Of a DNA stretch of 64,000 bases, positions 9,396 through 19,172 are shown one piece after another. Where the stretch lies: assembly GCF_000024085.1 (NCBI RefSeq), contig NC_013166.1, positions 248,001 to 312,000 on the forward strand, read 5' to 3'. Below the pieces are notes generated by a model. It was not told the DNA's origin. It searched no databases and saw only the letters and a program-made list of their open reading frames with translations. Origin of the DNA: Kangiella koreensis DSM 16069. Lineage in GTDB: Bacteria > Pseudomonadota > Gammaproteobacteria > Enterobacterales > Kangiellaceae. The position numbers and the translations under genes are program-made. Numbering within the stretch: position 1 is the stretch's first letter; every line of letters starts with the position of its first letter.

Positions 9396-12050
9396 TCACT
9401 GAATTTTGAGTAAATCCTTCTGTTTTAAATCATCCAGCACGGGCGTCGCCATATCCCCGGTAACCAACATTGAATAGAGCAGGTTGGGGAGGTTGCCACG
9501 TAATGTCAGATCCAACTTGATAGGGAAGCCATTATAAACATCAGGGTTAGAGCCAAGCGTGTACAGGGTAATGATGTAATCGCCTTCGCTACTGTAATCA
9601 ATAGTACCGCTGAGTTCTTTATAATGAAAGTTTTCCAGCGCCTGAAAGGCAATGTTAGCTTCTTTGCCACCATCTGATTTGAGCTTGAGAATACCAGGTT
9701 TTTTACTGATAAAAGTACCATTGATGATCTGCCGTGAATCGGGCTTGATGACTAATGGCAGTATCAGGTCAAATTTGCTGGAGACCGAAAGCTTCTCACT
9801 TTCCAAGGCCGTAAGAAGGCTTTGCAAGTTGATATCCGACAAAAGGAGCGTGAATGGCTTGATCGAAGTTTTATGCATATCAAAACGTGGGATGCTAATA
9901 GTGCCCCCCAGTAATTGACCGCTGATATCATGGAAACGATAGTCGGTAGCAGTATGTTCAAGCTTAAAACTGAGGTTAGTCATAGCGATTCCGGCAGCTA
10001 ACTCAATGCTTTCAACTTTGGCATTGACCGAACCCTGCAAGGAAGACTGTTTGCTCAAGTTATCGGTAACCGATGCATTGTTGAGGGCAAGCTTGTCATA
10101 GAGCAAACTTAAATTGTCTACACTTAGAGCCCCCTCAAAAAGCAGTTTCAGGGGATCGCCTGACAGTTTCTTTATATTGAGATCGCCGCCGGTAACCCTC
10201 AATGCTGGATAAGCTTTTAAAAAAGGCGTCCAACTTTTTAATGTCATCATCGGCAAACTTGAACGATCAACCTGAAGATTGTGTGTACCTGACTTTAGGT
10301 TATAAACATAACGAACGGGAATCGTATTTTGTGAATGCTGTAAGGAGCCTTTGGCAGTGAAGGTCTGCTTGAGTAGCTTCCAGTCAAATTTACCACTGAC
10401 ATAATCCACGGCGATATTGTCATTGAGATAGCTGGCCTGAATAAAGCTCAGCTCACCATTAATTGCCGCATTAGACGGATCTGGTTTTAGCGAACCTTTG
10501 ATGTCGTAGAGCGTTAGGGGTTGCTTGGTCAGTGACAGTTGTTTTGCAGAATAATGTGCTTTGAAAATGTCGTTAGTAAGATCGATTTGAGCCATCAGCT
10601 GAGTGGCACTAACCGTTTCATCGGTTAAAACAAGTTTAAGACCAACGGGTTTTATAAGCTGTAAGTTAAGCTTTTTGTCAGTTACAACTGATGGTTTAGT
10701 CTTGTTTGGTTCGCTGAGTGTGCCACTCAAATTTTGCGTCCAATCAACAGCGCCCTGCCATTGGTGGGCGGGTAAATTAACACTGTAGGCATTACCTTTC
10801 AAAGTGCTATTAGCAAGGTCGAGATGTAACTGCTGGCTTTTCAGCTGAAGCTTGCCATCAAGCAAGCTGGCTGAAGCATCAATATAAGCCTTGAGCGATT
10901 CAGAATTAACGTTAATGCCTTTGTCAGCAGTGCGATAACTGGTCTTGGGTAAATTCAGGTTAAGAGAAACTTGAGCTGAAGCCTTTTGTTCAGGTGCGGT
11001 GAGTGTTTTAGTCAGGTCGAGTGAGACACTATCAATTGAAGCCGTGCTTTGTAGGTTATTATTGTTAGCGGTAAGCTCTAACTTACCATTGGTTTTGACG
11101 AGCTGTGTTTCAAGATTGAAGTCAAGCTGCGTTTCCTCTTTAGCAACCAGTTCAAGCTTAACTTTGTTATCAAGTTGTTGTGTGTCTAAGGTTAAGCCAT
11201 ATTCCTTTGCATAACTTGTTACCTCTTGCTCAAACCATGCGGGATTTAATCTTAACGGAATCTGTAGCCTGCTGTTTTCTTTAAGTGTGGTTATAAATTG
11301 CTTATCGGCTTTTTGTTGAAGAGTGGCAGCTAGGTTAAAACTGACAGCGTCTAGATCGGCAGAGTAAATTTGCACCCAAGGAATGCGTTTAATTTCACCG
11401 GTTAGTCCAAGTTGCCAGCTGGAATCAGACAAAGGCGTTGCATTTACCGTCAGCTGGTTATCGTCTTGCATTAATCTAAGTGTTAGCGACTCAAGATTGT
11501 TGTTCTGATGCTGAATCTTAGAATGGAGAGTGAAGTTTAAACCCATCCAACCAATGCGGCTGTCTAAACTGAGCTGCTTGTCGTTAGCCTTAAATACGAT
11601 ATCGGTCAGATCAAAGCTTTGACCGCCTATTCCTTTAAGCTGCACTTCATCAATTGATAACTGATTAAGAGGAAGCGGTGGAATTGTGATTGTCTCAGGC
11701 AATTTAAAATCAGCGGTACCGGACTCGCTTGTTGAAGGAGCTATTTGGATAATGGCTTTTTCAGCGGAAACGCCGAGCAGCTTTTTCTGCCACAAAGAAT
11801 AGCGAAGCTGAGTGTTGTGTAATTCTAAATTAATGGTTTGCTCGCCATCAATTTGTAGAGTGAGTTGCTTGACCTTGGTACGGGTCAGACCGGGACGATC
11901 TAAGTCGAGCGTTTCTAGCTTAATTGATGGTGGCAGAAATTTGGCCAACTGGCCGGGTACCCAATAGGGCGAAGTCCAGTAGGCGATCACAAACAGTAAC
12001 GCCAGAAAGGCGCCGATCCATGCAGTCCATTTAAGAATCTTTTTAATCAA
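9396..12050 (-). CDS. ydbH: YdbH-like AsmA-family intermembrane phospholipid transport protein
   Basis: 884 residues: one N-terminal inner-membrane helix (ILKWTAWIGAFLALLFVIAYW) followed by a long, beta-rich periplasmic part typical of the YhdP/TamB/YdbH group. These proteins form hydrophobic grooves that move phospholipids between inner and outer membranes. The C-terminal region (GSNPDVYNGFPIKLDLTLRG, GDMATPVLDDLKQKDLLKI) is the YdbH signature. First gene of ydbH-ynbE-ydbL; a terminator separates it from upstream purD. Confidence 0.9.
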   Translation of the reverse strand: MIKKILKWTAWIGAFLALLFVIAYWTSPYWVPGQLAKFLPPSIKLETLDLDRPGLTRTKVKQLTLQIDGEQTINLELHNTQLRYSLWQKKLLGVSAEKAIIQIAPSTSESGTADFKLPETITIPPLPLNQLSIDEVQLKGIGGQSFDLTDIVFKANDKQLSLDSRIGWMGLNFTLHSKIQHQNNNLESLTLRLMQDDNQLTVNATPLSDSSWQLGLTGEIKRIPWVQIYSADLDAVSFNLAATLQQKADKQFITTLKENSRLQIPLRLNPAWFEQEVTSYAKEYGLTLDTQQLDNKVKLELVAKEETQLDFNLETQLVKTNGKLELTANNNNLQSTASIDSVSLDLTKTLTAPEQKASAQVSLNLNLPKTSYRTADKGINVNSESLKAYIDASASLLDGKLQLKSQQLHLDLANSTLKGNAYSVNLPAHQWQGAVDWTQNLSGTLSEPNKTKPSVVTDKKLNLQLIKPVGLKLVLTDETVSATQLMAQIDLTNDIFKAHYSAKQLSLTKQPLTLYDIKGSLKPDPSNAAINGELSFIQASYLNDNIAVDYVSGKFDWKLLKQTFTAKGSLQHSQNTIPVRYVYNLKSGTHNLQVDRSSLPMMTLKSWTPFLKAYPALRVTGGDLNIKKLSGDPLKLLFEGALSVDNLSLLYDKLALNNASVTDNLSKQSSLQGSVNAKVESIELAAGIAMTNLSFKLEHTATDYRFHDISGQLLGGTISIPRFDMHKTSIKPFTLLLSDINLQSLLTALESEKLSVSSKFDLILPLVIKPDSRQIINGTFISKKPGILKLKSDGGKEANIAFQALENFHYKELSGTIDYSSEGDYIITLYTLGSNPDVYNGFPIKLDLTLRGNLPNLLYSMLVTGDMATPVLDDLKQKDLLKIQ

Positions 12051-12085
12051 GTAAAAACCAGTCCGCTTCTATTGTTTTAATGCAT

Positions 12086-12119
12086 AAAAAAAGCCTTACG
12101 GGTTAGTGTAAGGCTTTTT
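12086..12119 (-). terminator. Rho-independent terminator of purHD
   Basis: AAAAAGCCTTAC (about 12088-12099) and GTAAGGCTTTTT (12108-12119) form a strong stem with an 8-base loop and T-run. It lies between the purD stop and the ydbH start, both minus strand. Confidence 0.85.
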
Positions 12120-12142
12120 GATGAATGGTCAATGAACTGGGT

Positions 12143-13426
12143 TTATTTTGCCTGTTCGCGAGCAATTGCCCTATGACCGATATCAGTACGGTAATAAACA
12201 TTATCCCAGTTGATCTGCTTGACTCCTTCGTAGGCTTTAGCCTGAGCTTCAGTCACAGAATCACCTAAGGCGACAACACACAGAACACGACCGCCATTGG
12301 TCACAATCTGGCCATCTTTTTCGGCGGTTCCAGCGTGGAAAACCTTAGCGCCGGAAATAGAGTCAAGACCATGAATGACATCGCCTTTGTTGTAGCTTTC
12401 TGGATAACCACCAGCGGCCAACACCACGCCTACTGCTGCGCGTGAATCCCACTCGGCTGTGGTTGAATCGAGCTTGCCATCAAGTGCGGCTAAACATAGC
12501 TCAGCCAAATCTGATTGTAAGCGACTCATGATCGGCTGGGTTTCAGGGTCACCAAAACGGCAGTTATATTCCAATACTTTCGGTACACCATCAGCATCAA
12601 TCATCACGCCGGCATACAAAAAGCCAGTGTAGGGGTGACCTTCTGCAGCCATGCCTTCAACCGTAGGAATAATCACTTGCTGCATGATGCGGTCATGCAT
12701 TTTAGGCGTGACGACCGGAGCAGGGGAATAGGCACCCATGCCGCCTGTATTGGGGCCTGTATCGCCATTGTCGCGAGCCTTATGATCCTGTGAAGTTGCT
12801 AATGGCAAAATATTCTTGCCGTCGACCATCACGATAAAGCTGGCTTCCTCGCCTTTCAGGAACTCTTCAACCACTACTCGGTGACCAGCATCACCAAATT
12901 TATTGCCTGCCAACATATCGTCAATCGCTTCGTCGGCCTGTTCGATTGTCTCAGCGATAATCACGCCTTTACCTGCGGCTAAGCCATCAGCCTTGATTAC
13001 GATAGGCGTACCCATTTCGCGAACATAAGCTTTGGCTGGTTCAATCTCAGTGAAGTTCTGGTAAGCCGCGGTTGGAATATTATGGCGTGCTAAAAAGTCT
13101 TTGGTGAAGGCTTTTGAGCCTTCCAGCTGTGCAGCACCTTTAGTTGGGCCAAAACATTTCAAACCAGCTTCAGTGAAAGCATCTACTACACCAATGACCA
13201 GCGGCGCTTCCGGACCAACAATAGTCAGCTCGACGTTGTTGTCTTTAGCAAAAGCGATTAAGCCATCAATATCTTCAGCGCCAACTGCAACCGTCTGCAC
13301 TTTGTCTTCTCGTGCGATGCCGGCATTGCCGGGTGCTACAAATACTGTCTCGACGTTAGCAGATTGAGCGACTTTCCATGCCAAAGCATGTTCACGGCCG
13401 CCGCTACCAATAATCAATACGTTCAT
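12143..13426 (-). CDS. purD: Phosphoribosylamine-glycine ligase (GAR synthetase)
   Basis: Second step of de novo purine synthesis, joining glycine to phosphoribosylamine with ATP. 427 residues from the ATG at 13426, which has AGGA 8 bases upstream; an in-frame start at 13447 would add MFAIGID without a good ribosome site. Family motifs are MNVLIIGSGGREHALAWK at the N-terminus, the ATP-grasp segments IVIKADGLAAGKGV and VVEEFLKGEE, DHKARDNGDTGPNTGGMGAYSP, and YNCRFGDPETQ. Lies 24 bases downstream of purH in a purHD operon. Confidence 0.97.
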   Translation of the reverse strand: MNVLIIGSGGREHALAWKVAQSANVETVFVAPGNAGIAREDKVQTVAVGAEDIDGLIAFAKDNNVELTIVGPEAPLVIGVVDAFTEAGLKCFGPTKGAAQLEGSKAFTKDFLARHNIPTAAYQNFTEIEPAKAYVREMGTPIVIKADGLAAGKGVIIAETIEQADEAIDDMLAGNKFGDAGHRVVVEEFLKGEEASFIVMVDGKNILPLATSQDHKARDNGDTGPNTGGMGAYSPAPVVTPKMHDRIMQQVIIPTVEGMAAEGHPYTGFLYAGVMIDADGVPKVLEYNCRFGDPETQPIMSRLQSDLAELCLAALDGKLDSTTAEWDSRAAVGVVLAAGGYPESYNKGDVIHGLDSISGAKVFHAGTAEKDGQIVTNGGRVLCVVALGDSVTEAQAKAYEGVKQINWDNVYYRTDIGHRAIAREQAK

Positions 13427-13450
13427 ATCAATTCCTATAGCAAACACTTA

Positions 13451-15016
13451 TTAATGACGGAAATGGCGCATGCCAGTAAAGACCATAGCCATGCCATGCT
13501 CATTGGCAGCTTCGATGATTTCATCATCGCGAATCGAGCCACCAGGCTGAATCACGGCAGTAATGCCGGCTTCAGCAGCTGCATCAATACCATCGCGGAA
13601 TGGGAAGAAAGCATCAGATGCCATCACAGAACCTTTAACTTCAAGATTCTCGTCAGCAGCTTTAATGCCTGCAATTTTGGCACTATAGACACGGCTCATC
13701 TGACCGGCACCAACGCCAATAGTCTGGCCATTGCGTGCATAAACAATCGCATTAGATTTAACGTATTTGGCCACTTTCCAGCAGAACATCAGGTCACGCA
13801 TTTCTTCTTTGCTAGGTTCGCGCTTGCTGACGATGCGTAAATCATCTTCAAAGACCATGCCCAGGTCGCGATCTTGCACTAACAGGCCGCCATTAACGCG
13901 TTTGAAATCGTGTGCAGCAAGAGACGCTGACCATTCGCCACACTCAAGCAGACGAACATTCTGTTTGCTAGCGACAACTGCTTTGGCTTCATCAGACACT
14001 TTAGGCGCGATAATAACTTCGACAAATTGACGCTCAACAATGGCTTTTGCTGTGTTGCCATCCAACTCGCGGTTAAAGGCAATAATGCCGCCAAACGCTG
14101 AGGTTGGGTCTGTCTGGAATGCAAGGTCATAAGCCTGACCAATGTTGTCAGCAATAGCCACACCACAAGGGTTGGCATGCTTAACGATAACGCAAGCCGG
14201 TTCTTCAAAGCTTTTTACGCATTCAAGCGCGGCATCGGTATCAGCTACATTATTAAAGGATAGTTCTTTACCCTGTAATTGCTTAGCCGTAGCAACGCTG
14301 GCTTCTTGCGGATTATGCTCAACGTAGAAAGCAGCGGTTTGATGAGGGTTCTCACCATAGCGCATATCTTGTGCTTTCTTGTATTGCACAGAATAGGTTG
14401 GTGGAAATTCGCTGTTATCATCCGCTGCCTGCACACCAAGGTAGTTGGAGATGGCTGCGTCATAACGTGCGGTGTGCGCATAAGCTTTAGCCGCTAAACG
14501 AAATCGGGTTGGCAGATCAACACCACCATTGTCGGTAATTTGACGTGCCACTTCACTAAAGTCATCGTTTTCGACGACGATAGTGACGTCTTGATGGTTT
14601 TTGGCTGCAGAACGAACCATGGTTGGTCCGCCAATGTCAATGTTTTCAATCGCATCTGAAAGGGTTGCATCCGCACGAGCGATAGTGCTCTCGAAAGGAT
14701 AGAGGTTTACTACAACCAGATCGATGCCAATGATGTCATGTTGCTGCATAACGTCATCGTCCATACCGCGACGACCTAGGATTGCGCCATGAACTTTAGG
14801 GTGTAAGGTTTTAACTCGGCCATCCATCATTTCAGGAAAGCCGGTGTAATCCGCAACGTCGGTCACTGTGATGCCGTTGTCGCGCATCAATTTTGCAGTA
14901 CCGCCAGTGGATAATATTTCGATGCCTTTATCGGCAAGGGCTTGGGCAAATTCAACTACACCAGTTTTGTCAGAAACGCTGATCAATGCGCGCTTGACTG
15001 GGCGATAGTTAGACAT
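13451..15016 (-). CDS. purH: Bifunctional AICAR transformylase / IMP cyclohydrolase
   Basis: Catalyses the last two steps to IMP. 521 residues, the normal length. The N-terminal cyclohydrolase (MGS-like) domain shows [25 protein letters not shown] and [19 protein letters not shown]; the transformylase domain shows [24 protein letters not shown] and the terminal [33 protein letters not shown] precedes the ATG. A hairpin terminator lies between the upstream fis gene and this ribosome site, so purHD probably has its own promoter or relies on readthrough. Confidence 0.98.
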   Translation of the reverse strand: MSNYRPVKRALISVSDKTGVVEFAQALADKGIEILSTGGTAKLMRDNGITVTDVADYTGFPEMMDGRVKTLHPKVHGAILGRRGMDDDVMQQHDIIGIDLVVVNLYPFESTIARADATLSDAIENIDIGGPTMVRSAAKNHQDVTIVVENDDFSEVARQITDNGGVDLPTRFRLAAKAYAHTARYDAAISNYLGVQAADDNSEFPPTYSVQYKKAQDMRYGENPHQTAAFYVEHNPQEASVATAKQLQGKELSFNNVADTDAALECVKSFEEPACVIVKHANPCGVAIADNIGQAYDLAFQTDPTSAFGGIIAFNRELDGNTAKAIVERQFVEVIIAPKVSDEAKAVVASKQNVRLLECGEWSASLAAHDFKRVNGGLLVQDRDLGMVFEDDLRIVSKREPSKEEMRDLMFCWKVAKYVKSNAIVYARNGQTIGVGAGQMSRVYSAKIAGIKAADENLEVKGSVMASDAFFPFRDGIDAAAEAGITAVIQPGGSIRDDEIIEAANEHGMAMVFTGMRHFRH

Positions 15017-15030
15017 GGTAGCTCCTTAAA

Positions 15031-15061
15031 AAATTTAGGGTTCTGATACGAACCCTAATTT
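15031..15061 (-). terminator. Terminator between fis and purH
   Basis: TTAGGGTTC (15035-15043) pairs with GAACCCTAA (15050-15058), loop 6 bases. On the minus strand it is followed by AATTTTTTAAGGAG, a T-run that runs directly into the purH ribosome-binding site. It ends dusB-fis, or acts as an attenuator before purHD. Confidence 0.7.
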
Positions 15062-15077
15062 GAGGTGACTGTTTGTG

Positions 15078-15383
15078 TTACAGAAGATTGTAGCGTTTAA
15101 GCTTTTTACGCAAGGTACCGCGATTAAGACCTAACACCTGGGCGGCTTTAGTCTGATTGTTGCGCGTGTAGTCCATAATGGCGCGTAACAATGGTTCTTC
15201 TACTTGCGTTAGAACCAAGTCATACACTTCGCTTAACGGCTGACCATGCATCTGCTTTAAATAGTTCTGCATTGACATGGCAACGTGCTCACGCAAAGTT
15301 GGGTTTGATGCAAACGAGTTACCGTCTACAGGGTTGTCTTGGTTGTTACTTTCTCGAGTTAGATTTGTATCAAAGATAGTCAT
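15078..15383 (-). CDS. fis: DNA-binding protein Fis
   Basis: 101-residue nucleoid protein and global regulator. The C-terminal helix-turn-helix (MDYTRNNQTKAAQVLGLNRGTLRKKLKRYNLL) is nearly identical to the Fis family, and the N-terminal half has PLSEVYDLVLTQVEEPLL. Overlaps the end of dusB by 4 bases, the classic dusB-fis arrangement of gammaproteobacteria. Confidence 0.97.
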   Translation of the reverse strand: MTIFDTNLTRESNNQDNPVDGNSFASNPTLREHVAMSMQNYLKQMHGQPLSEVYDLVLTQVEEPLLRAIMDYTRNNQTKAAQVLGLNRGTLRKKLKRYNLL

Positions 15384-16369
15384 GCTGCTATAGCCTGTTG
15401 CTTTTGTTCAAAATAACGGTCTAAAACGCCCAACTGTTCAGCACCATCATCGATGGCATTGAAGGTTCGACGAAACTCATTGGCATCTGCCTGTTCTTGC
15501 AAATACCAGGAAACATGCTTGCGTGCGATGCGAGGTCCCATCACAGCGCCATAAAACTCGTGTAAAGCGGCAATATGGCCGAGTAACACCTGGCGCACCT
15601 CCTGCCAGCTGGGTGGTGCGAGCTTATCTCCAGTCTGCAGATAGTGCCAAACCTCGCGAAAAATCCACGGATTGCCCTGTGCGCCGCGACCAATCATCAA
15701 CCCATCAACGCCGGTGTAATCCAATACAAACTTGGCTTTTTCGGGGCTGGTGATATCGCCATTGGCAACCACTGGAATCGATACTGACTGCTTAATCGTC
15801 GCAATTGTGTCGTATTCAGCGTTGCCCAGATATTTATCAGCGCGGGTACGGCCATGAACCGCCAGCGACTGAATGCCTGCCTGTTCCGCAATCCGGGCAA
15901 TCTGCACACCATTTCGGTTGTCATGATTCCAGCCAGTGCGGATCTTAAGGGTGACCGGAACCTCAACCGCGGCCACAACGGCATTCAGAATGTCTTCCAC
16001 CAGCTGAGGATCTTGTAAAAGTGCTGAACCAGCGGCCTTTTTACAGACCTTCTTGGCGGGACATCCCATATTAATATCAATAATTTCAGCACCATTTTGC
16101 ACATTGTATTGCGCGGCCTGAGCTAACATTTCTGGCTCAGCACCGGCAATCTGCACAGAGCGGATGCCTGGCTCTCCCTGATGATTGCTACGCTGCATGC
16201 TTTTACGCGTATTACGAAGCTGTGGGTTGGCGGCGATCATTTCAGAAACGGTCAGGCCAGCCCCAAGCTCTTTGCAAAGTTGACGGAAGGGACGATCAGT
16301 CACACCCGCCATCGGCGCCAGGATCAACGGATTGTCTAGTTGATAAGGACCAATTCGCATAAGCGCCAT
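15380..16369 (-). CDS. dusB: tRNA-dihydrouridine synthase B
   Basis: FMN-dependent reduction of uridine in tRNA. 329 residues with LILAPMAGVTDRPFRQL, the active-site region DINMGCPAKKVCKKAAGSALL (catalytic Cys in the MGCPAKKV context), VTLKIRTGWNH, AVHGRTRADKY and GLMIGRGAQGNPWIF. First gene of dusB-fis. The start could also be the ATG nine bases in (MRIGPYQL); neither has a strong ribosome site. Confidence 0.96.
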   Translation of the reverse strand: MALMRIGPYQLDNPLILAPMAGVTDRPFRQLCKELGAGLTVSEMIAANPQLRNTRKSMQRSNHQGEPGIRSVQIAGAEPEMLAQAAQYNVQNGAEIIDINMGCPAKKVCKKAAGSALLQDPQLVEDILNAVVAAVEVPVTLKIRTGWNHDNRNGVQIARIAEQAGIQSLAVHGRTRADKYLGNAEYDTIATIKQSVSIPVVANGDITSPEKAKFVLDYTGVDGLMIGRGAQGNPWIFREVWHYLQTGDKLAPPSWQEVRQVLLGHIAALHEFYGAVMGPRIARKHVSWYLQEQADANEFRRTFNAIDDGAEQLGVLDRYFEQKQQAIAA

Positions 16370-16454
16370 CAGGGTTGAATTTAAGGTGGCCGATCATACA
16401 CGCTTTAAATAGCTTTTTGAACGGAATTTGTATAAAAAAGCATCAATTTTTTGC

Positions 16455-16478
16455 TTGACAATATAGCCGTCAACGGCT
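16455..16478. promoter_or_regulatory. Overlapping inverted repeats upstream of dusB-fis
   Basis: TTGAC-N9-GTCAA (16455-16473) overlaps AGCCGT-CA-ACGGCT (16465-16478) in the 191-base gap between the zinc-ribbon gene and dusB. An operator or weak hairpin is possible. No known consensus is recognised and no T-run follows. Confidence 0.25.
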
Positions 16479-16560
16479 TACGTGTAATTCGTAAATACTA
16501 TATTAAATTGGTCATTGGATATGCTTACAATGGGTACCTATATGCATTTGCTCGATGTAT

Positions 16561-17322
16561 TTATTGAACCAGCTGCACTTGATAGCCACTGTAATGCTCC
16601 AGGCTACTATTAAAACTAAAGCCAATTTGTACCGATTGGTTTGGCTGGATCAGGGCATTGTGGTTCACTTCGGGCAAATATTGCTCGGGCGAGTAAACTG
16701 GGCTTTTATATTGGTTACCTTTAATATCGCTCAAAATAACCTGTATTTTGGGGAAAGGTTGGGCAAAGTCTGCCAAGTTCTTTAGTACCATGCTGACTTC
16801 TTTTTGCCCACCAGGACTTTCAGACACATCAATAGAGCTAACACGATACTGCTTTAAGTCCTGCAATGGTGGTACTACGCACTGAAATACTTTACAGGAA
16901 GTCTGCAGCACAGGGCGCCAGCTTGCATCCTGTGACAATACTGCTTTGTTTGGCCAAATATATAGAAACCATATTCCCAGGAATATTAAGATCAGCCCGG
17001 CCAAGGAATAGATGAACCACTTGAAAAAGTGTGGCGCAGAACTGTGAGTAGCCTCAATCGCCAGCTCGTAATGCTCGCTTTTATCTTCGTCGGTCAATTC
17101 TGGGATAGCGCTATCCATGATCTTGTCTTCTGCCTGTTCAACCGTCTCTTCCATTTGCGCTTTTTGCGTTTCTTTATCTAACGACACCAAGGAATCGGTT
17201 GCCAGAAATAAAGAATGGCAATTACCACAACGGACATGCCCGGACGCCACTTCAAGGTGCTCACGACGCAATTTGAACACAGATTTACAGTGTGGACAGT
17301 TGGTTAAAAAGGTTTCGCTCAT
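16561..17322 (-). CDS. Zinc-ribbon, single-span membrane protein (DUF3426)
   Basis: 253 residues. The N-terminus has an MJ0042-type zinc finger (CPHCKSVFKL with CGNCHSLF), then an acidic linker, a transmembrane helix (about 100-120, FIYSLAGLILIFLGIWFLYIW) and a DUF3426 periplasmic domain with two Cys (SCKVFQCVVPP) and a beta-sandwich-like end (LADFAQPFPKIQVILSD). The family is constantly found between prmA and dusB in gammaproteobacteria, as here; molecular role unknown. Confidence 0.88.
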   Translation of the reverse strand: MSETFLTNCPHCKSVFKLRREHLEVASGHVRCGNCHSLFLATDSLVSLDKETQKAQMEETVEQAEDKIMDSAIPELTDEDKSEHYELAIEATHSSAPHFFKWFIYSLAGLILIFLGIWFLYIWPNKAVLSQDASWRPVLQTSCKVFQCVVPPLQDLKQYRVSSIDVSESPGGQKEVSMVLKNLADFAQPFPKIQVILSDIKGNQYKSPVYSPEQYLPEVNHNALIQPNQSVQIGFSFNSSLEHYSGYQVQLVQ

Positions 17323-17386
17323 AGCTCTGAAATGACTACCCCATAGAACAACTTAATAGTGAAAAGCCCAAAACAACATTTAAGAG

Positions 17387-18274
17387 TTAAGATTTTTTGG
17401 TTCCTGATAAACGTGCCCAGTCTTCCTGAACTTTGGCATCATCCATCTCGAACCATTGACTGTAAAGGCTGTTTAATTCAGCAGCCTGAGTTTCAAGCAG
17501 GCCTGATAATACCAGATTACCGCCTACTTGCACCGAATTTGCAATAGATTCTGCCAACTGGCGCAAAGGTTCGGCCAGAATATTGGCGACCAGAATATCC
17601 GTCTGCGGTAGTTCAACTTGCTCAGGCAAGCCTAACACCAGTCTATTACTGTTAATGCCGTTACGTTGAAGGTTTTGTTTAGTAGCCTCTATCGCCTGCG
17701 GATCAATATCAACCGCGTAGACTTTTTCCGCACCAAGCAGTAAAGCAGCGATGGCTAAAATGCCAGAGCCGCAGCCATAATCGATCACCGTTTTACCTGT
17801 GAGATCAGAACCATCCAGCCATTGTAGACATAATGCGGTGGTGGCATGAGTGCCAGTACCAAAGGCAAGGCCGGGATCAAGTTTGATATTAACCGCATCA
17901 GGTTCAGGCGCTTCACACCAGCTGGGTACGATCCAGACTCTTTGCCCAAACTGCATCGGTTTGAAATTGTCCATCCATGAGCGCTCCCAGTCCTGATCGC
18001 GAATGATTTCCCATTCATATTGGTCACCGATATGCTGCGCAAATTGGTGAGATTGAATGGCAGTATCAATAGAGTTAGTGTCAATATCAGCTTCAAATAA
18101 CGCCAGGACAACAAGGTGTTCCCATAGTGGAGTTTCGCCTGGCTTTGGTTCGAGAATCGGTTTATCTTCTGCGTCCAGAAAGGTTACTGCTAACGCACCA
18201 AGCTCCATTAAATAGTCGCTTAATGAGTCAGCATCAGGGTTTTTATAGTCGAATTTGAGTTGAATCCAGGCCAT
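17387..18274 (-). CDS. prmA: Ribosomal protein L11 methyltransferase
   Basis: Trimethylates ribosomal protein L11 using SAM. 295 residues: N-terminal L11-binding domain (MAWIQLKFDY, DQDWERSWMDNFKPM) and Rossmann methyltransferase domain with LDPGLAFGTGTHATTALCL, VIDYGCGSGILAIAALLLGA and DILVANILAEPL. First gene of the prmA-DUF3426-dusB-fis run, divergent from the lysozyme-like gene. Confidence 0.97.
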   Translation of the reverse strand: MAWIQLKFDYKNPDADSLSDYLMELGALAVTFLDAEDKPILEPKPGETPLWEHLVVLALFEADIDTNSIDTAIQSHQFAQHIGDQYEWEIIRDQDWERSWMDNFKPMQFGQRVWIVPSWCEAPEPDAVNIKLDPGLAFGTGTHATTALCLQWLDGSDLTGKTVIDYGCGSGILAIAALLLGAEKVYAVDIDPQAIEATKQNLQRNGINSNRLVLGLPEQVELPQTDILVANILAEPLRQLAESIANSVQVGGNLVLSGLLETQAAELNSLYSQWFEMDDAKVQEDWARLSGTKKS

Positions 18275-18442
18275 GAGAAAAGTAAATCAATAATTTGTGG
18301 CTATTATAGAGGGAAAGCGCAGGATCTACTAATCGGCTAATTGTATTGGAAAGGGTAACTTGTTATAACTTAAGGAAGACTAACAGAGAAGGTTAGTCGC
18401 TTTCATTAAAAGTGAAGGTTGCAAAAGGAACAAGGAGTTATT

Positions 18443-19093
18443 ATGTCGCTTAAGGACAGCGTAAAGGATGCATTGCTCGAGCAGATTGAAAGGCTTGAAG
18501 GTCGCGTTAATCATTTCTATTTAGATTCTGTAGGTAGAGTAACGATTGGGATTGGTCATCACGTTGCTTCAGAGGCCACCGCCGCAGAACTTCCTCTTTA
18601 CATACCTCGAATGTTCGGTTGGTGGTTGCGTAAGGCTACCGTGGAAGAGAAACAAGCCGAATACCAGTTTGTGCAATTGAATGGACCTGAAAGTCTGCAC
18701 CGTTATAAAGCCAGCTACTACAAGCAATTTACTCGTCTCATCATGCTGGATGAGGATATCGAGAAGTTACTGTTAAATCATATTAATAGTTTTCATGACG
18801 AATTATGTCGGCTATATAATCGAAAAAATGGCTTTTACAGAGACTTCGATGAATTACCCGATGAAGTGCAAATGGCCTTGTTCGATATGATTTTTAATTT
18901 AGGTATGACTAACTTACGTTCAGCTTGGCCGAAATTTAATGGCGCTATGAAAATTGAAGACTGGAAAACTGCCGCAGAAGAATCGCGTCGCCGGCAAGTG
19001 TCGTCAGCGCGAAACCATTATGTAAGAGATTTATTATTGGTTGCCTATCAGAAAGAGGCAGGGTTTGAGGCTGATAGATCTAAGGTTTCTTAA
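18443..19093 (+). CDS. T4-lysozyme-type muramidase (GH24), no signal peptide
   Basis: 216 residues. Near the N-terminus E19, D28 and T34 (RLEGRVNHFYLDSVGRVTIG) have the 9- and 6-residue spacing of the T4 lysozyme catalytic triad E11/D20/T26, and GIGHH follows. The C-terminal part keeps the fold signature ALFDMIFNLGMTNLRSAWPKFN. The usual substrate is the peptidoglycan glycan strand. There is no signal peptide, holin or neighbouring phage gene, so export is unexplained. The start at 18443 has AAGGAG 5 bases upstream. It sits alone between prmA and accC, possibly a domesticated phage or toxin-type lysozyme. Confidence 0.8.
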   Translation: MSLKDSVKDALLEQIERLEGRVNHFYLDSVGRVTIGIGHHVASEATAAELPLYIPRMFGWWLRKATVEEKQAEYQFVQLNGPESLHRYKASYYKQFTRLIMLDEDIEKLLLNHINSFHDELCRLYNRKNGFYRDFDELPDEVQMALFDMIFNLGMTNLRSAWPKFNGAMKIEDWKTAAEESRRRQVSSARNHYVRDLLLVAYQKEAGFEADRSKVS

Positions 19094-19104
19094 GAAGAAT
19101 GGAA

Positions 19105-19144
19105 AAGGCCGCTCGACTAATTCTAATGAGACAGTGAGCGGCTT
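19105..19144 (-). terminator. Terminator downstream of accC
   Basis: GCCGCTC (19108-19114) pairs with GAGCGGC (19136-19142), with a 21-base loop. On the minus strand it is followed by CCTTTTCCATTCTT, serving accC. It lies at the convergent junction with the lysozyme gene. Confidence 0.5.
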
Positions 19145-19172
19145 AAGATCGTGCTATGTGAGCTAAAGATGC

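Noticed and set aside
13364..13840. 158-codon plus-strand ORF across purD/purH
   Set aside because: Antisense shadow of two conserved purine genes with no ribosome site or family resemblance.
18443..19093. Prophage remnant around the lysozyme gene
   Set aside because: Flanking genes prmA and accC are housekeeping; no integrase, holin, tail gene or attachment repeat seen.
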